64,000 bases of DNA from Malus domestica (Eukaryota > Streptophyta > Magnoliopsida > Rosales > Rosaceae). The stretch spans positions 19,441,001 through 19,505,000 of the forward strand of contig NC_091668.1 in the NCBI RefSeq assembly GCF_042453785.1, in the 5' to 3' direction. The notes beneath the pieces are model-generated. The model worked only from the letters and a program-made list of their open reading frames with translations, did no database searches and was not told the origin of the DNA. How positions within the stretch are numbered: position 1 is the stretch's first letter; each line of letters begins with the position of its first letter. Made by a program: the position numbers and the translations under genes. Of this stretch, positions 24,387-35,800 are shown in pieces.

Positions 24387-24478
24387 AGATGCAGCACGAG
24401 GACTTCCCAAAAGGTCACCCATCCTAGTACTACTCTCGCCCAAACTCGCTAAACTTCGGAGTTGGTATGATCGTGTCC
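24387..24478 (-). pseudogene. 5S rRNA copy 29, 26-nt microhomology deletion
   Basis: Twenty-six bases are missing exactly between two GAGTT motifs (+ strand), leaving one GAGTT; this is the signature of deletion between short direct repeats. Confidence 0.85.
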
Positions 24479-24789
24479 GTTAGTCTTTGGCTTTTAATTG
24501 TATATAACCGTTTCTTTGACCATGACCCAATAAACTTTACGCATGTGTAAATCACATCGGCTCCAAACGTTCACACAAAATTTAAAATATAGAATTAATA
24601 GTTTTTTTCATCTCCCAAGAAACATTTATCAAGATGATCCCTTGAAATTCAAAAAGATAGAATTAATAGTCCTTCTCGTTCCTTTCATTTATCTCCCAAG
24701 CACGGGACTCGGTTCTAAACGACGCGCGCCACAAATAAGCCGCTCGAAATACGCAGAAAAGAATTAAGAAGAATAAAAAAAGGGCGGGG

Positions 24790-24907
24790 GGATGCAACAC
24801 GAGGACTTCCCAAGAGGTCACCCATCCTAGTACTACTCTCGCCCAAACTCGCTTAACTTCGGAGTTCTTATGGGATCCGGTGCATGTGAGTTGGTATGAT
24901 CGAATCT
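24790..24907 (-). rRNA. 5S rRNA-like copy 30, near consensus
   Basis: Full length with very few private changes, variant helix II intact, TATATA upstream. Confidence 0.75.
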
Positions 24908-25222
24908 GTTAGTCTATGACTTTTGGTTGTATATAACCGTTTCTTTGGCCATTACCCCGTAACCTTTACGCATGTACAAATCACATTGGCTCCAAACGTT
25001 CGCACGAAATTTAAAATATAGAATTAATAGGTTTTTTCATCTCCCAAGAAACATTAATCAAGACGATCCCTTGAAATTCAAAAAGATAGAATTAATAGTC
25101 CTTCTCGTTCATTTCTTTCATCTCCCAAGTACGGGACTCAGTTATAAATGACGCACGCCACAAATAAGCCGCTAGAAATACTCAGAAAAGAATTACGAAA
25201 AATAAAAAAATGGTGGAGGGCG

Positions 25223-25340
25223 GGATGCAACACAAGGACTTCTCGGGAGGTCAGCCATCCTAATACTTCTCTCGCCCAAACTCGCTTAACTTCGGAGTTC
25301 TGATGGGATTCGGTGCATGTGAGTTTGTATGATCGCATCC
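25223..25340 (-). rRNA. 5S rRNA-like copy 31
   Basis: Full length. The upstream spacer lacks the TTAATTGTATAT part, so the TATA-like box is lost here. Confidence 0.65.
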
Positions 25341-25644
25341 GTTAGTTTATGACTTTAATAACTGTTTCTTTGGCCATGACCCCTTAACCTTTACGCATGT
25401 GCAAATCACATCGGCTTGAAACATTAGCACGAAATTTAAAATATAGAATTAATAGATTTTTTCATCTCCCAAGAAACATTAATCAAGACGATCCCTCGAA
25501 ATTAAAAAAGATAGAATTAACAGTCCTTCTCGTTCCTTTCTTTTATCTCCTAAGCACGGGACTCAGTTCTAAACGACGCACGCCAGAAATTAACCGCTAG
25601 AAATACGCAGAAAAGAATTACGAAAAATAAAAAAAAAGGCGGGG

Positions 25645-25762
25645 GGATGCAACACGAGGACTTCCCAGGAAGTCACCCATCCTAGTACTTCTCTTGACCA
25701 AACTCGGTTAATTTCAGAGTTCTAATGGGATCCGGTGTATGTGAGTTGGTATGCTCGCATCC
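25645..25762 (-). rRNA. 5S rRNA-like copy 32
   Basis: Full length, moderately diverged; the upstream region is shortened but keeps TTATAT. Confidence 0.65.
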
Positions 25763-26068
25763 GTTAGTTTATGACTTTATATAACCGTTTCTTTTGCCAT
25801 GACCTCGTAACCTTTACGCATGTGCAAATCACATTGGCTTCAAAAGTTCGCACGGAATTTAAAATATAGAATTAATAGGCTTTTTCATCTCCCATGAAAC
25901 ATTAATCAAGGCAATCCCTCGAAATTCAAAAAGATAGAATTAGTAGTCATTCTTGTTCATTTCTTTCATCTCACAAAGACGGGACTCGGTTATAAACGAC
26001 AAACGCCACAAATAAGCCGCTAGAAATATGCAGAAAAGAATTACGAAAAATAAAAAAAAGGTGGGGGG

Positions 26069-26186
26069 GGATGCAACACGAGGACTTCCCAGGAGGTCAC
26101 CCATCCTAATACTACTCTCGCCCAAACTCGCTTAACTTAGGAGTTCTGATAGGATCCGGTGCATGTGAGTTGGTATGATCGCATCC
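26069..26186 (-). rRNA. 5S rRNA-like copy 33
   Basis: Full length; the upstream TATATA region is deleted, as in copies 31 and 34. Confidence 0.65.
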
Positions 26187-26498
26187 GTTAGTTTATGACT
26201 TTTAATAACCATTTCTTTGGACATGATCCCTTAACCTTTACGCATGTGCAAATCACATCGGCTTGAAACATTCGCACAAAATTTAAAATATAGAATTAAT
26301 AGGTTTTTTCATCTCCCAAGAAACATTAATCAAGACGATCCCTCGAAATTCAAAAAGATAGAATTAATAGTCCTTATGGTTCCTTTCTTTTATCTCCCAA
26401 GCATGGGACTCGGTTATAAACGACACGTGCCACAAATAAGCCACTAGAAATACACAGAAAAGAATTTCAAAAAAAAAAAAAAAAGGTACGCGGGGGGG

Positions 26499-26707
26499 GG
26501 ATGCAACACGAGGACTTCCTAGGAGGTCACCCATCCTAGTACTACTCTCGCCCAAACTCACTTAACTTCGGAGTTCCCATCCTAATACTACTCTCGCCCA
26601 AACTCGCTGAACTTCGGAGTTCCCATCTTAGTACTACTCTTGCCCAAACTCGCCTAACTTCGGAGTTCTGATGGAATGCGGTGTGTGTGAGTTGATATAA
26701 TCGCATC
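26499..26707 (-). pseudogene. 5S rRNA copy 34, compound gene with a 46-nt triplication
   Basis: A 46-bp segment running from CCCATCCTAGTACTACTC to CGGAGTT (+ strand) is present three times in tandem, giving 209 bp instead of about 117. The repeated part contains the A box, intermediate element and part of the C box. The three copies already differ by a few bases. It is the right-most unit of the array. Confidence 0.9.
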
Positions 26708-26841
26708 CGTTAGTTTATGACTTTTAATAACCGTTTCTTTGGCCATGACCCCATAACCTTTACGCATGTGCAAATCACATCGGCTCCAAAAGTTCGCACA
26801 AAATTTAAAATTTAGAATTAATAGGTTTTTTCATCTCCCAA

Positions 26842-27563
26842 GGCCCGTCTATTATTAATTAATTATTCCAATTGGCACGCATAACTTTGTTTTTAGTTAT
26901 TAATTTACACTATTACTTATCAGGAGCTTGTAGGATCTTGACTTGGTCAATGTGGGACTATGTTCCCTTTCCTTTCAAATTTTTATAATACCCAACGTTT
27001 ATATGCAACAATGGAGCCACCGATGTCCAAAGGAAGCTTATGCCCTACCGATATCCCGACGAGTGTGAATGACAGATGTCACTCCCTCCACCAGCTGAGC
27101 TAGGAAACGCTGCAAACAAAGCATGGCAGATGTCACTCCCTCAACCTTCGGAAATATGCACTTTGTTACAATATAAATTTCTACTATATTTAAAAACTTT
27201 AACATTGGGGTTCAAATAAATTACACGTTCCCTTGATCTTTTGGTCCCACAAATTTGATGTTCTAAACTCCTAATATAATCTATAGGGAAAAGTGAGAAA
27301 AATTCCATGTGCATACTTCAATTCTAATTATTGTGCACAAGTCCCATCCTATCTGTTTTTTTTTTATATATATTTTCTACATTTTGTTCGATTTGCAAAC
27401 ATACATGGATTCTGAGTTTTGTCAGTTGAATGACTCTTTATATATTTGGTTGGAATTTCCCTTTAATCTTCTCTCAGGTGGTGTGCCCAAATGATGTTAT
27501 ACAGTTTGTATTAATGCATGTTGTACAAGGGATAAAAGCATTACATTTATCTGCTTCATCACC
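26842..27563. other. Intergenic DNA between the 5S array and the uS9m pseudogene
   Basis: No gene is seen. Near 26920-26990 the text ATCTTGACTTGGTCAATGTG resembles a repeat end, and the phrase CAGATGTCACTCCCTC occurs twice (27073 and 27126). The last ~150 bases are probably the 5' flank of the uS9m copy. Confidence 0.35.
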
Positions 27564-28433
27564 ATGCTCTCTCGTCATCTATCCAAACAGTCACATTTCT
27601 CTCCCTAACCCTAATCTCCTCCAAGTTCCATCCATGTCCCCAACCCCAAAACCCTATTTTCACTACTTTCAGTCCAAGGTTCTTCTCCTGTGACGATGGA
27701 AAGGGTCCCTCCCAATCAGATGTTTGGAAACTTTCTCAAGAAACTGATATAAGTTTCGACCCTTTATTCGGAGAGCTTATGGGAAATTTCCAGGATTGCT
27801 GGAGTTAAGCCTGGCAAGGCCGATTCCGATTGGTTGAAAGTGGGATACAGCACAGGAATACAAGTATAGAGGAGATTAAGAAGGCTGAACAGGCTAAGAG
27901 GCTTGAGAAAGAGGAGCATGAGCTGACTGCTGTTCTCAAAGGTTAGTTCTTTTTCGTAAATTTCTGGATAACATTTGATATGCTTAAATGTAGGAAAGTG
28001 GATAGCTTAGTGGAACAACCTGTACTGTACTGTTGCCTTTTGGGTTGATTTGGGCATCAACCAATTGTATGTTTTGTTGTTGAGAGTTCTGCAAGTTCAT
28101 TAAAATGTTGGTGTGTCTATTTTCCTGCTTTTGATTTTGGGAACTATAATACTAATTGTGCTCGTTTGGAAATGCAATCCTTAGGCAAATTCCAAGTGGA
28201 TCCTGGAAAACCATTTGTAGTGTTTCCTGCAAGAAGCACATATCTGATGTTTCTTTCAAAAAACATTTAATGCTTTTAAAACCTAAAATCATTTCACCAA
28301 AAGTGTTTTCAGTCATTTTAAAAGCACTTAAAGTGGGAGGAGGAGTTAAAATTTGGCTTTCTCGAATTTTAGGTGCAAGCACTCCACATGGGATATTAAT
28401 TTGGCTTTCTCGAATTTTGTAGCCTCCTCATAA

Positions 28434-28517
28434 ATGGGGGTAAGGCTAGCCGACATTCACCTCTCCCAGACCCTGCGTAAAGCGGGAGCCTTGTGCACTG
28501 GGTACGACCTTTTTTAT
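28434..28517 (+). mobile_element. Fragment of a plant SINE (Au-like 3' region)
   Basis: The text GGGGGTAAGGCTAGCC, CTCTCCCAGACCCTGC and GCGGGAGCCTTGTGCACTGG followed by a T-run is the familiar 3' domain of Au-type plant SINEs. It lies in intron 1 of the uS9m copy. The tRNA-like 5' part was not found. Confidence 0.55.
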
Positions 28518-29899
28518 ATGGTACTTTGTTTTGAATGCAGTTGCTTATCCATTTATCAGCTAGGTGATTCTTTAGATGTTATACTGATTCAGTATGGTAG
28601 CTGCAGGTCCGAATCATGCATTTGGTGAGCTTATTGCTGCATCTGCAATCACAGATGAAATGCTTTGACACTTTGATTGCATTGAAGGATTTTCAAGGGA
28701 TAAAAGGATTGCCCCCTCTATCAGAGATTGAAGACATTAATTATGAAAAAATACAAGAAAATCCTCAAGAGTTGAAATAGAGCGTCAGAAACAGGAGGAC
28801 GTTGCCAAAGCAAGAGTGAGAACACTAGACGACAAGGGGAGAGCTTATGGAACAGGAAGAAGGAAATGCAGTGTAGCACGTGTTTGGATTCAACCCAGTA
28901 ATGGTAAATTCACGATTAATGATAAACAATTCGATGCCTATCTTCCAATGCTTGATCATCGCTCTGCTCTCTTCCGACCTTCCTCTAAGACAAAAACGTT
29001 GGGCATTTGGGACATCAATTGTACTGTTCAAGGAGGCGGCACCACAGGTAAGCCCAAGTTTGTTGCTACACACTTTATTTTAATTTATATCTCACTTTAT
29101 TTTAATTTATATATTTAACTTTTTCCTTGAGAGCAAGTCCACCCATGGTGGTTGCTCGGGGGACAGGCTCCAGGAAAGGGCCCGATGGCCGGTTGGTAGG
29201 CCTCCAGCCTTGGAGAGCCCGAGTGAGGGTGGGAGCCCGAGGGCCACGGGGGTGGGGAATCGACAGGCCTGTGGCCCGAGGTCCGTGACGTCAGGCCTGG
29301 GTTCGGCCTTTTATTTTTATTTTTTTTGTGTCAGGCGCGTGCCCCTCACTCGCGAGTGGGGGCGCATCGCCTGACAGGAATTCAGGGCACGGGCCCGTGC
29401 GCCCAGAAAACCCAGTTACCGTTGGGAAGCCACGTGGCTTCCCACGGTCCGTTCAATTCTAACGACTCTTTAATACGAGCCGTCCGATTTGTAACGGTAA
29501 TAAAAAAAACCTAATTTTATATCAACCGTTCGATCTAAGATCAACGGTTGATATTAATCTGCTTTATAAATTAAAAAAAATAGAAAAAATAGCTTTAAAA
29601 TTAAGAAAAGTTACTGTTGTGACACGTGGTACAATCTGGAGTGTTGGAATTCAAATTTTTTAAAATCCAACGGCAGAGATTAATTATTTGAATAAAAATT
29701 AAAAAAAATTGTAAAAAATTCGAAAAAAATTGTAAAAAATGTGAAAAAAATTTGTGAATTTTTTATTTTTTTTTTTTACTTTTCTATAAATACCACTTCT
29801 TCTCCATCTACCTTACACTACAATTTCATATTTTATCAACTACTTTCAATCAAATTCCTATCTTTCTCTCAAAGTTTCAATCCAATTTTTTTCCACAAA

Positions 29900-31196
29900 A
29901 TGACTACCGATGCAGGTACGAATTGGTCGCTTCTTGAAGATGTTGCGTTGTGCACTAGTTGGGTTGAAGTTACTCATAATTCCCTTACGGGTAATGAGAT
30001 GCAGTTGCAAGAAATGTGGAGTTTAATTCATACCAAATTTCTTGAGCAAATGAGTGGGAAAAGAACCAAAGAATCGATGTCCAGTCGTTGGAAAATACTT
30101 AGCCATTCCTTTAGTACGTGGAGAGATGCCTTGACACAAGCTAGTAGTAATGTTCGAAGTGGGGCAAATTATGCGGATGAGGTAAGAATATATTATAATT
30201 ATTTGTTTGTATTATTATTTTGTTACCTAATTTGATTATAATTATTTGTTTGTATTATTTATTTATTACCTTAATTCATTATTATTATTTGTTTGCATTA
30301 TTTATTTGTGACCTAATTTCATTATTATTATTTGTTTGTATTATTTATTTGTTACATAATAATTTCATTATTATTATTTGTTTGTATTATTTATTTGTGA
30401 CCTAATTTCATTATTATTATTTGTTTGTATTATTTATTTGTTACCTAATAATTTCATTATTATTCATTTGTAGCAACTTCAAGCACAAGCATGGTATGCT
30501 GCCAAAATCAAATCAAGAAACAAATCATTCCACCGGTGGAAATGTTGGAATATTGTTAAAGATTGTCCTAAATTCAAAGTTGTGCCTGTTGGTCAAGAAG
30601 TATGCATGAATATCACCCCTCTACACAACACCTTTGTACACAGCACCCCTCCACACTCTACACCCGATCATGGCTACCATGTTGATGAAGAAGATGGAGA
30701 AGAAGTGCCTGAAACGCCCATTCCTGAACAAGCGTCGGGGTCGACCCGTTATTCAATTAGGCCTCAAGGTAAGAAGGCTTCAAAGAGGAAAGGGAGTGCT
30801 TCCAAGAATGATTATGGAAAGTACATGCAAGAACTTGCTTATCAAGGTGAATTGACGTTGGCGTGGGAATTGGCGAAATATGAGGCTGAAAAGGCTAGAG
30901 ATGAGGCAAAAGCTGCAGCTATTCAACAAGCATTTCAAGCTGAATAGAGGGAAAGAGAGCTACTTAGGCAAGAAAGGGAGTTGCTTAGAGAAGAAAGAAT
31001 TGCACAACGAGATCGTGACATTATGAACACGCGTTTAGAAGGGATGTCTCCAAATTCTAAATATTTTTGGCAGTCGGAGAAAGCGGATGTGGTGCAAAGG
31101 AGGCGTGCAAAAGAAGCGAGATCAAGACAAGATGGTCCTAGCACAACAAGACAAGATGATCCTAGCACCACAGATTGGTTAAGTGATGATGAATAG
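29900..31196 (+). pseudogene. Harbinger ORF1 (Myb/SANT-like DNA-binding protein), one internal stop
   Basis: Exon 1 (29900-30181) encodes MTTDAGTNWSLLEDVALCTS, and later GKRTKESMSSRWKILSHSFS, a Myb/SANT-like (trihelix) domain with spaced tryptophans. Exon 2 (30474-31196) gives AQAWYAAKIKSRNKSFHRWK, a basic linker (KKASKRKGSASK) and a charged coiled coil ending TTDWLSDDE. The layout is that of plant PIF/Harbinger ORF1 and of host proteins often mislabelled as no-apical-meristem-associated. ORF1 binds element ends and helps the transposase enter the nucleus. A TAG at 30945-30947 interrupts the frame between QAFQAE and RERELL; otherwise it is open to 31196. The frame stays open upstream to 29741, but ATG 29900 follows leader-like sequence and fits the family start. 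Confidence 0.75.
30196..30473 (+). repeat. Minisatellite filling the ORF1 intron
   Basis: A ~55-60 bp unit (core TTATTTGTTTGTATTATTTA) is repeated about five times between the splice donor at 30182 and the acceptor at 30473. Confidence 0.85.
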
Positions 31197-31379
31197 GGTA
31201 CTTTTTGTAATCGGAGCCCATAGTTTTCCAATCACTTTGGGTTGTAATTTATTATTTATGTTGTTTCCAATTTATTGAAGTTAGTACTTTATTTAAAGTG
31301 AGAGTACATTTATTTAATTTCGTAATATATTTATCATAATAATAGAATCTTTATTCATCAAATTGTTCACGTATAATGA

Positions 31380-31625
31380 AATTATAAAACACACCAAATA
31401 AAACTAAAAAACTCACCAATTGGAATTACATAAACACACCAAAGAAAATTACATAAACATACCAAATAATAAAAAACTCACTACAAAAAACACACCAAAT
31501 AAAATTACATAAACATACCAAATAATTCACACCAAATAAAATTACATAAACATACCAAATAATAAAAAATTCACTACAAAAAACACACCAAATAAAATTA
31601 CATAAACACACCAAATACAAACAAA
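31380..31625 (+). repeat. Tandem A-rich repeats, core ACACACCAAATAAAATTACA
   Basis: Units of about 20-60 bp containing ACACCAAATAAAATTACAT recur through this stretch, downstream of ORF1 in the Harbinger-like element. Confidence 0.8.
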
Positions 31626-31984
31626 CATACTAAATAAACTTAAGTATCTTTAGCTTGTTTCAATGCCCACTGGTGCTCTATCAAGTCAATTTGCCGATTA
31701 TTGTGCATAGATGACCTTTGAAGTGTAGTATATCGTTGAATGACCCTTTCATTGTAACGTCCATCCCTTTCTAATGGCTCGTGTTGCATGGGTTCTTCGG
31801 CTATCTGAAGGTTGAACATTCAGATTGGTTAAACAATTCTTCCTCTTGCTGATCGATTTCCCACATCATCCTTGATGAAGAAGAAGCAGAAACTATGAAT
31901 AATGAGATAGAGATATTGAGAAAATTGGTGTGAGATTTGTGAGGATGGATGGTGGATTATATGGACGATTCAGAAAGGATTGGA

Positions 31985-32330
31985 TTGTAGATAAGGCCAC
32001 GTGGCATGCCGTCATTCGTTAAAAATCTGATCGAAATCTATCCTCAAAGATTCTGAAAAGATAATGACACATGGCACGATCGTATTGGATAAAAATCTTA
32101 TCGAAATCGATCTTCAATAATTATCTTTTAAGATAATGACACGTGGCGCAATTTTGAATGAGTTAAAATCTGATCGAAATCTATTGTCAAAGATTCTCAA
32201 AAGATAGCGACACGTGGCACGATGACATTGGATAAAAATCTTATCGAAATCCATCGCTAAATAATTGTTTTTTTTATAAAATGACACGTGGCGCAACGAG
32301 AATGATTTAAAAAATCTTATCCGAAATTAC
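31985..32330 (+). repeat. Subterminal repeats with ACACGTGGC motif
   Basis: About five imperfect ~70-75 bp units with GACACGTGGC followed by AAAAATCTTATCGAAATC. They occupy the right subterminal region of the Harbinger-like element and are the likely binding sites of its ORF1 or transposase. Confidence 0.75.
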
Positions 32331-32651
32331 AAATAATTTTATTTTGTATTATTTAAACAAACAAAAAAAAACTAATATTTTATTGCCTATTGTCAGGGGA
32401 AAGGGCTCCAAGGGTGGAGATGCAAATGGCAATTACTGTTCATTAAGGGCAGTTACTATTCATTAAAGTCAGTTACTGTTCAATAGGGTGGATTCAATAG
32501 TGGATTGCCAGGGGGAGGGCTCCATGGGTGGAGTTGCTCTGATATTGACTTGTTTGAGATCCACTTCAACTGTTGTTTCCCTCTGTTATCCATGAACTTG
32601 CAATTCTATTGCTTTATATGCCAAAAATAAGCTACATCTACGTGTACCTAC

Positions 32652-32872
32652 TAAAGAGACACATCATCCTCAGTCAACTCAACAATGCCAGTTAGATTCT
32701 AATTCATCAATACAGTCAGCAATTACTTAGTGTAGAAGTCTTGTTTATTGTAACTAATCATAGTTTAAGGTTAATTAGTTACATTAGTTAATATCTAATC
32801 TTTATTAGTTGACTTGTATAAATATCATCATGTAAAATCAGTTTCAATCAATGAGAAATATCTTTCTAAATA
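32652..32872 (+). repeat. 5' LTR of the Copia element
   Basis: 221 bp, starting TAAAGAGACACATCATCC and ending TTTCTAAATA. The 3' copy begins TGTAAAGAG, so the first two bases of this one appear changed or lost. Confidence 0.9.
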
Positions 32873-35800
32873 TGGTATCATCCCTTTTTGCTTAACCGCC
32901 TCTCTCTCGATCTTCTTCTCCCTCGCTTCCTGCAATTTCTGCACCTTTCGTGCTCGCCGATCTCTGTAATCTATGTGATCTGCAACTTCTGTGATCTACA
33001 ATCTCTGTGATCTTTACGTTCTCTGCAATCTTTGCGATCTTTGTGCGCTCTTTGATCTCTGCGATTTCTTCAATTTGCGATCTCTAATCTTCGATTTCTC
33101 TTAAATCTTGGCCGATCTTCTCCTCTATGTGATCTACAGTAACAATGACATCGTCGACCTCCTCTCCGGCGAATCCTGAAGTTCTTGCCCTAAATTTTAC
33201 TCCGATGAACCCTAATTTTGGTACAGTTCCTTCTTCTCCCTCAATTTCTTCCATTTCAATACAGAATATAAGCTGTATGGTTCCTATGAAGCTCAAACGA
33301 GACAATTACCTCGTCTGGAAGGCATTATTTGCCTCGATCTTTCGTCGATATAAGCTTACAGAAATTGTTGATGGCTCTGAGGTTTGTCCCTCGCCATTTG
33401 TTCTTGATGAATTTGGCAAGAACACTGGAATTCCAAACCCAAACTTTGATTTATGGTATGAAAAGGATCAAAATATCCTTATTTGGCTGAATTCTACACT
33501 TTCAGAAGATCTTATCCCTTTCACAGTTGGTGTTCAATCCTCTCGTGAACTTTGGCTCACTCTTGAGCAATGCTTCGGAGGTGTCTCAGCCACTCACATC
33601 CATCAGCTTCGATCTCGCATTCATTCTGTTCAAAAGGGAGATCTACCTATTTCAGAGTATATTCAACTCATCAAGAACCTTTCTGATGCACTCATGGATG
33701 CAGGAGCTCCAATCTTGGAGAGTGATCTAATTGCGATCACACTACAAGGCCTTTCGAATGATTATGAGTCATTCATTGACTCAATTATGCTCCGTATCTC
33801 ATCCACCTCTCTGGATGAATTACATGGATTGTTGATCAACAAAGAGGTGTTTGTGAATCGCAAAAAGAAGTCTATTGCCTTTTCTGTCTCTGAACCTTTT
33901 CAGGCTTATGCAGCCCAATATTTTCAGCCTCAACCCCTTCTTCTTCCTACACCACAGAGTTATGCTCCACACAATTCTGATGGCACTCACTATCATGGTA
34001 AAGGTCATTTTCGGGGTAACAACTATCATGGGAATTATCGAGGCAATTACAGAGGCAATGCTAATATCTTCAATCGCAATCTAGAGGCTATAATCACAAC
34101 TCTAGAGGACTTTTATCTGGTAGTCATTCTGGTCACAAATCTCCTTGTCAAATCTGCCATTATTCGGATCATGAAGCTATTGATTGCTTCAAAAGAATGA
34201 ATCATGCCTTTGTTGGTAAAGTGCCTCTTGCAAAACTGGCAGCTATATGTGCTCAGACCAGTTACAAACCTTCTGCTCCTACTTGGCTCATGGACTCTGG
34301 AGCTACATCACATATTACCAATGATGTTTCTGCCATTTAATCTCCAGTGCCATACAATGGTCAAGACAAGGTCTATATAAATGATGGTCAAGGTATGCCA
34401 ATTCATCACATTGGTACTGCCACTCTTAGTACTCATATTACTAATTTTCGTTTAAATAATGTTCTTCATGTCCTTGCAATGAAGCATAATCTTCTATTTG
34501 CTTATCAATTCCTACGAGATAATCACTGCAAATTAACCCTTGATTATGATGGATCTGAAATCAAGGATCGTATTTCGGGGATGATGCTTTTTCAGGGGCC
34601 AGTTAAACATGGCTTCTATCCGTTTCAAGGCACACCAACTGCAATTAACTCTCATTCTGCACTTATTAGCACTAAAGCTCCATTACAAGTTTGGCACAAC
34701 AGGCTTGGTCATCCATCATCTGCCATCTTCATAAAGACTTTAAATAATAGTTATATTGCTTATACTGGTAAAAAGATCACTTCTTTCTTTTGTTTAGATT
34801 GTGCAATTGGCAAGAATCACAAATTGCCATTTACTACTAGTGTTAGTTCAGTGTTTGTTGCTTTAGAACTTGTGCATTGTGATGTTTGGGGACCTGCCCC
34901 TACATCTTCTGTTAGTGGTTATCGGTACTATGTCTTGTTTGTTAATGAGTTTACAAAGTATAGTTGGCTCTTTCCATTGGAACTGAAATCTGAAGTGTAT
35001 TCCATCTTTGTTCCTTTCAAGAGCTATGTAGAAAACTTGATTGGGAATAAAATCAAAGTTCTCAGAACTGATTCAGGGGGTGAATTTACTAGTTCTAATT
35101 TCAAATATTTTCTGCTACAACATGGTATTATGCATCAGTTTTCTTGTCCTCACACACCAGAACAAAATGGTTGTGCAGAAAGGAAACATAGACATCTCAC
35201 AGAAACTGCTTGAACCCTTCTTACTGCATCAAAGGTTTCCCATAAATTCTAGGCTGAGGCATTCTCCACTACCTTGTATTTGATCAATCGGCTTCCAATA
35301 TCTGGTCTTGTAGTCTCTCTATGGGAATTGTTATTTCACAAGTCTCCAAATTACTCCAAACTTAAAGTTTTTGGATGTAGTTGTTATCCTTGGCTTAAAC
35401 CATATACTACTTCTAAGTTGGATGGTAAAAGTGTTCAGTGTGTTTTTCTGGGCTATAGCTTGCAACACAAAGGTTATAGATACCTTGGATCCTCTCATAT
35501 CCAGGGTATATATCTCCAGACATGTCTTATTCAATGAAAAACACTTTCATTTTCATGATTTTAAACCTTCAACTGTGCCATCCTCACAGCCACAAATCCC
35601 TCATCTACCTATATTCACACTTCCATTTCCAATTCCCTGCCACACACAAACCTCATTATCACAGTCAACTCCCTTAACTTCAGCCAGCTTTCCACGTATC
35701 CCCTATTTCTTCAAGGTCTGATTCATTACCCCTATTTCTTCCTCACCTTTACCATAACCACATATTCCCACAAACACTCATTCTATGATAACTCGATCTA

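Larger units (their letters stand above)
7971..26841 (-). repeat. Tandem array of variant 5S rRNA genes with spacers (34 copies)
   Basis: Thirty-four recognisable 5S sequences, all on the - strand, alternate with spacers of one family. Units are about 365-400 bp at the left, about 475 bp with occasional 600-638 bp in the middle, and about 420-430 bp at the right. Spacer length depends on how many copies it holds of an ~80-bp subrepeat (core TTAATCAAGACGATCCCT). Intact units keep TATATA at -28 and a T-run after the gene. Copies share a consensus that differs from ordinary plant 5S at nt 17, 19, 21, 22, 59 and 61. Left-hand copies are the most decayed. Two solo LTRs (10131-12020 and 18120-19983) interrupt the array. 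Apparent open frames of up to 181 codons in the array are by-products of the repeats. Confidence 0.95.
29131..32539 (+). mobile_element. PIF/Harbinger-like DNA transposon carrying ORF1 only
   Basis: The inverted ends read GAGCAAGTCCACCCATGG and (complement of the right end) GAGCAACTCCACCCATGG. Both are flanked by the 3-bp duplication TGA (29128-29130 and 32540-32542), fitting the 3-bp targets of PIF/Harbinger. The 3,409-bp element encodes a Myb/SANT ORF1-type protein but no DDE transposase, so it would need one in trans. Subterminal regions carry repeated ACACGTGG motifs (about 29445 and 29630; five or so copies at 31990-32300). It sits in intron 2 of the uS9m copy, same strand. Confidence 0.8.

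Noticed and set aside
7987-26707. CRISPR-like or satellite array
   Set aside because: The regular unit contains a recognisable 5S gene with TATA box and T-run, so it is rDNA; there are no short repeats with unique spacers of CRISPR size.
29326-29514. 62-codon frame in the left end of the Harbinger-like element
   Set aside because: It lies in the GC-rich subterminal region and reads as noise.
33084-33305. - strand frame of 73 codons over the Copia gag start
   Set aside because: It overlaps the recognised gag region on the other strand and resembles nothing known.
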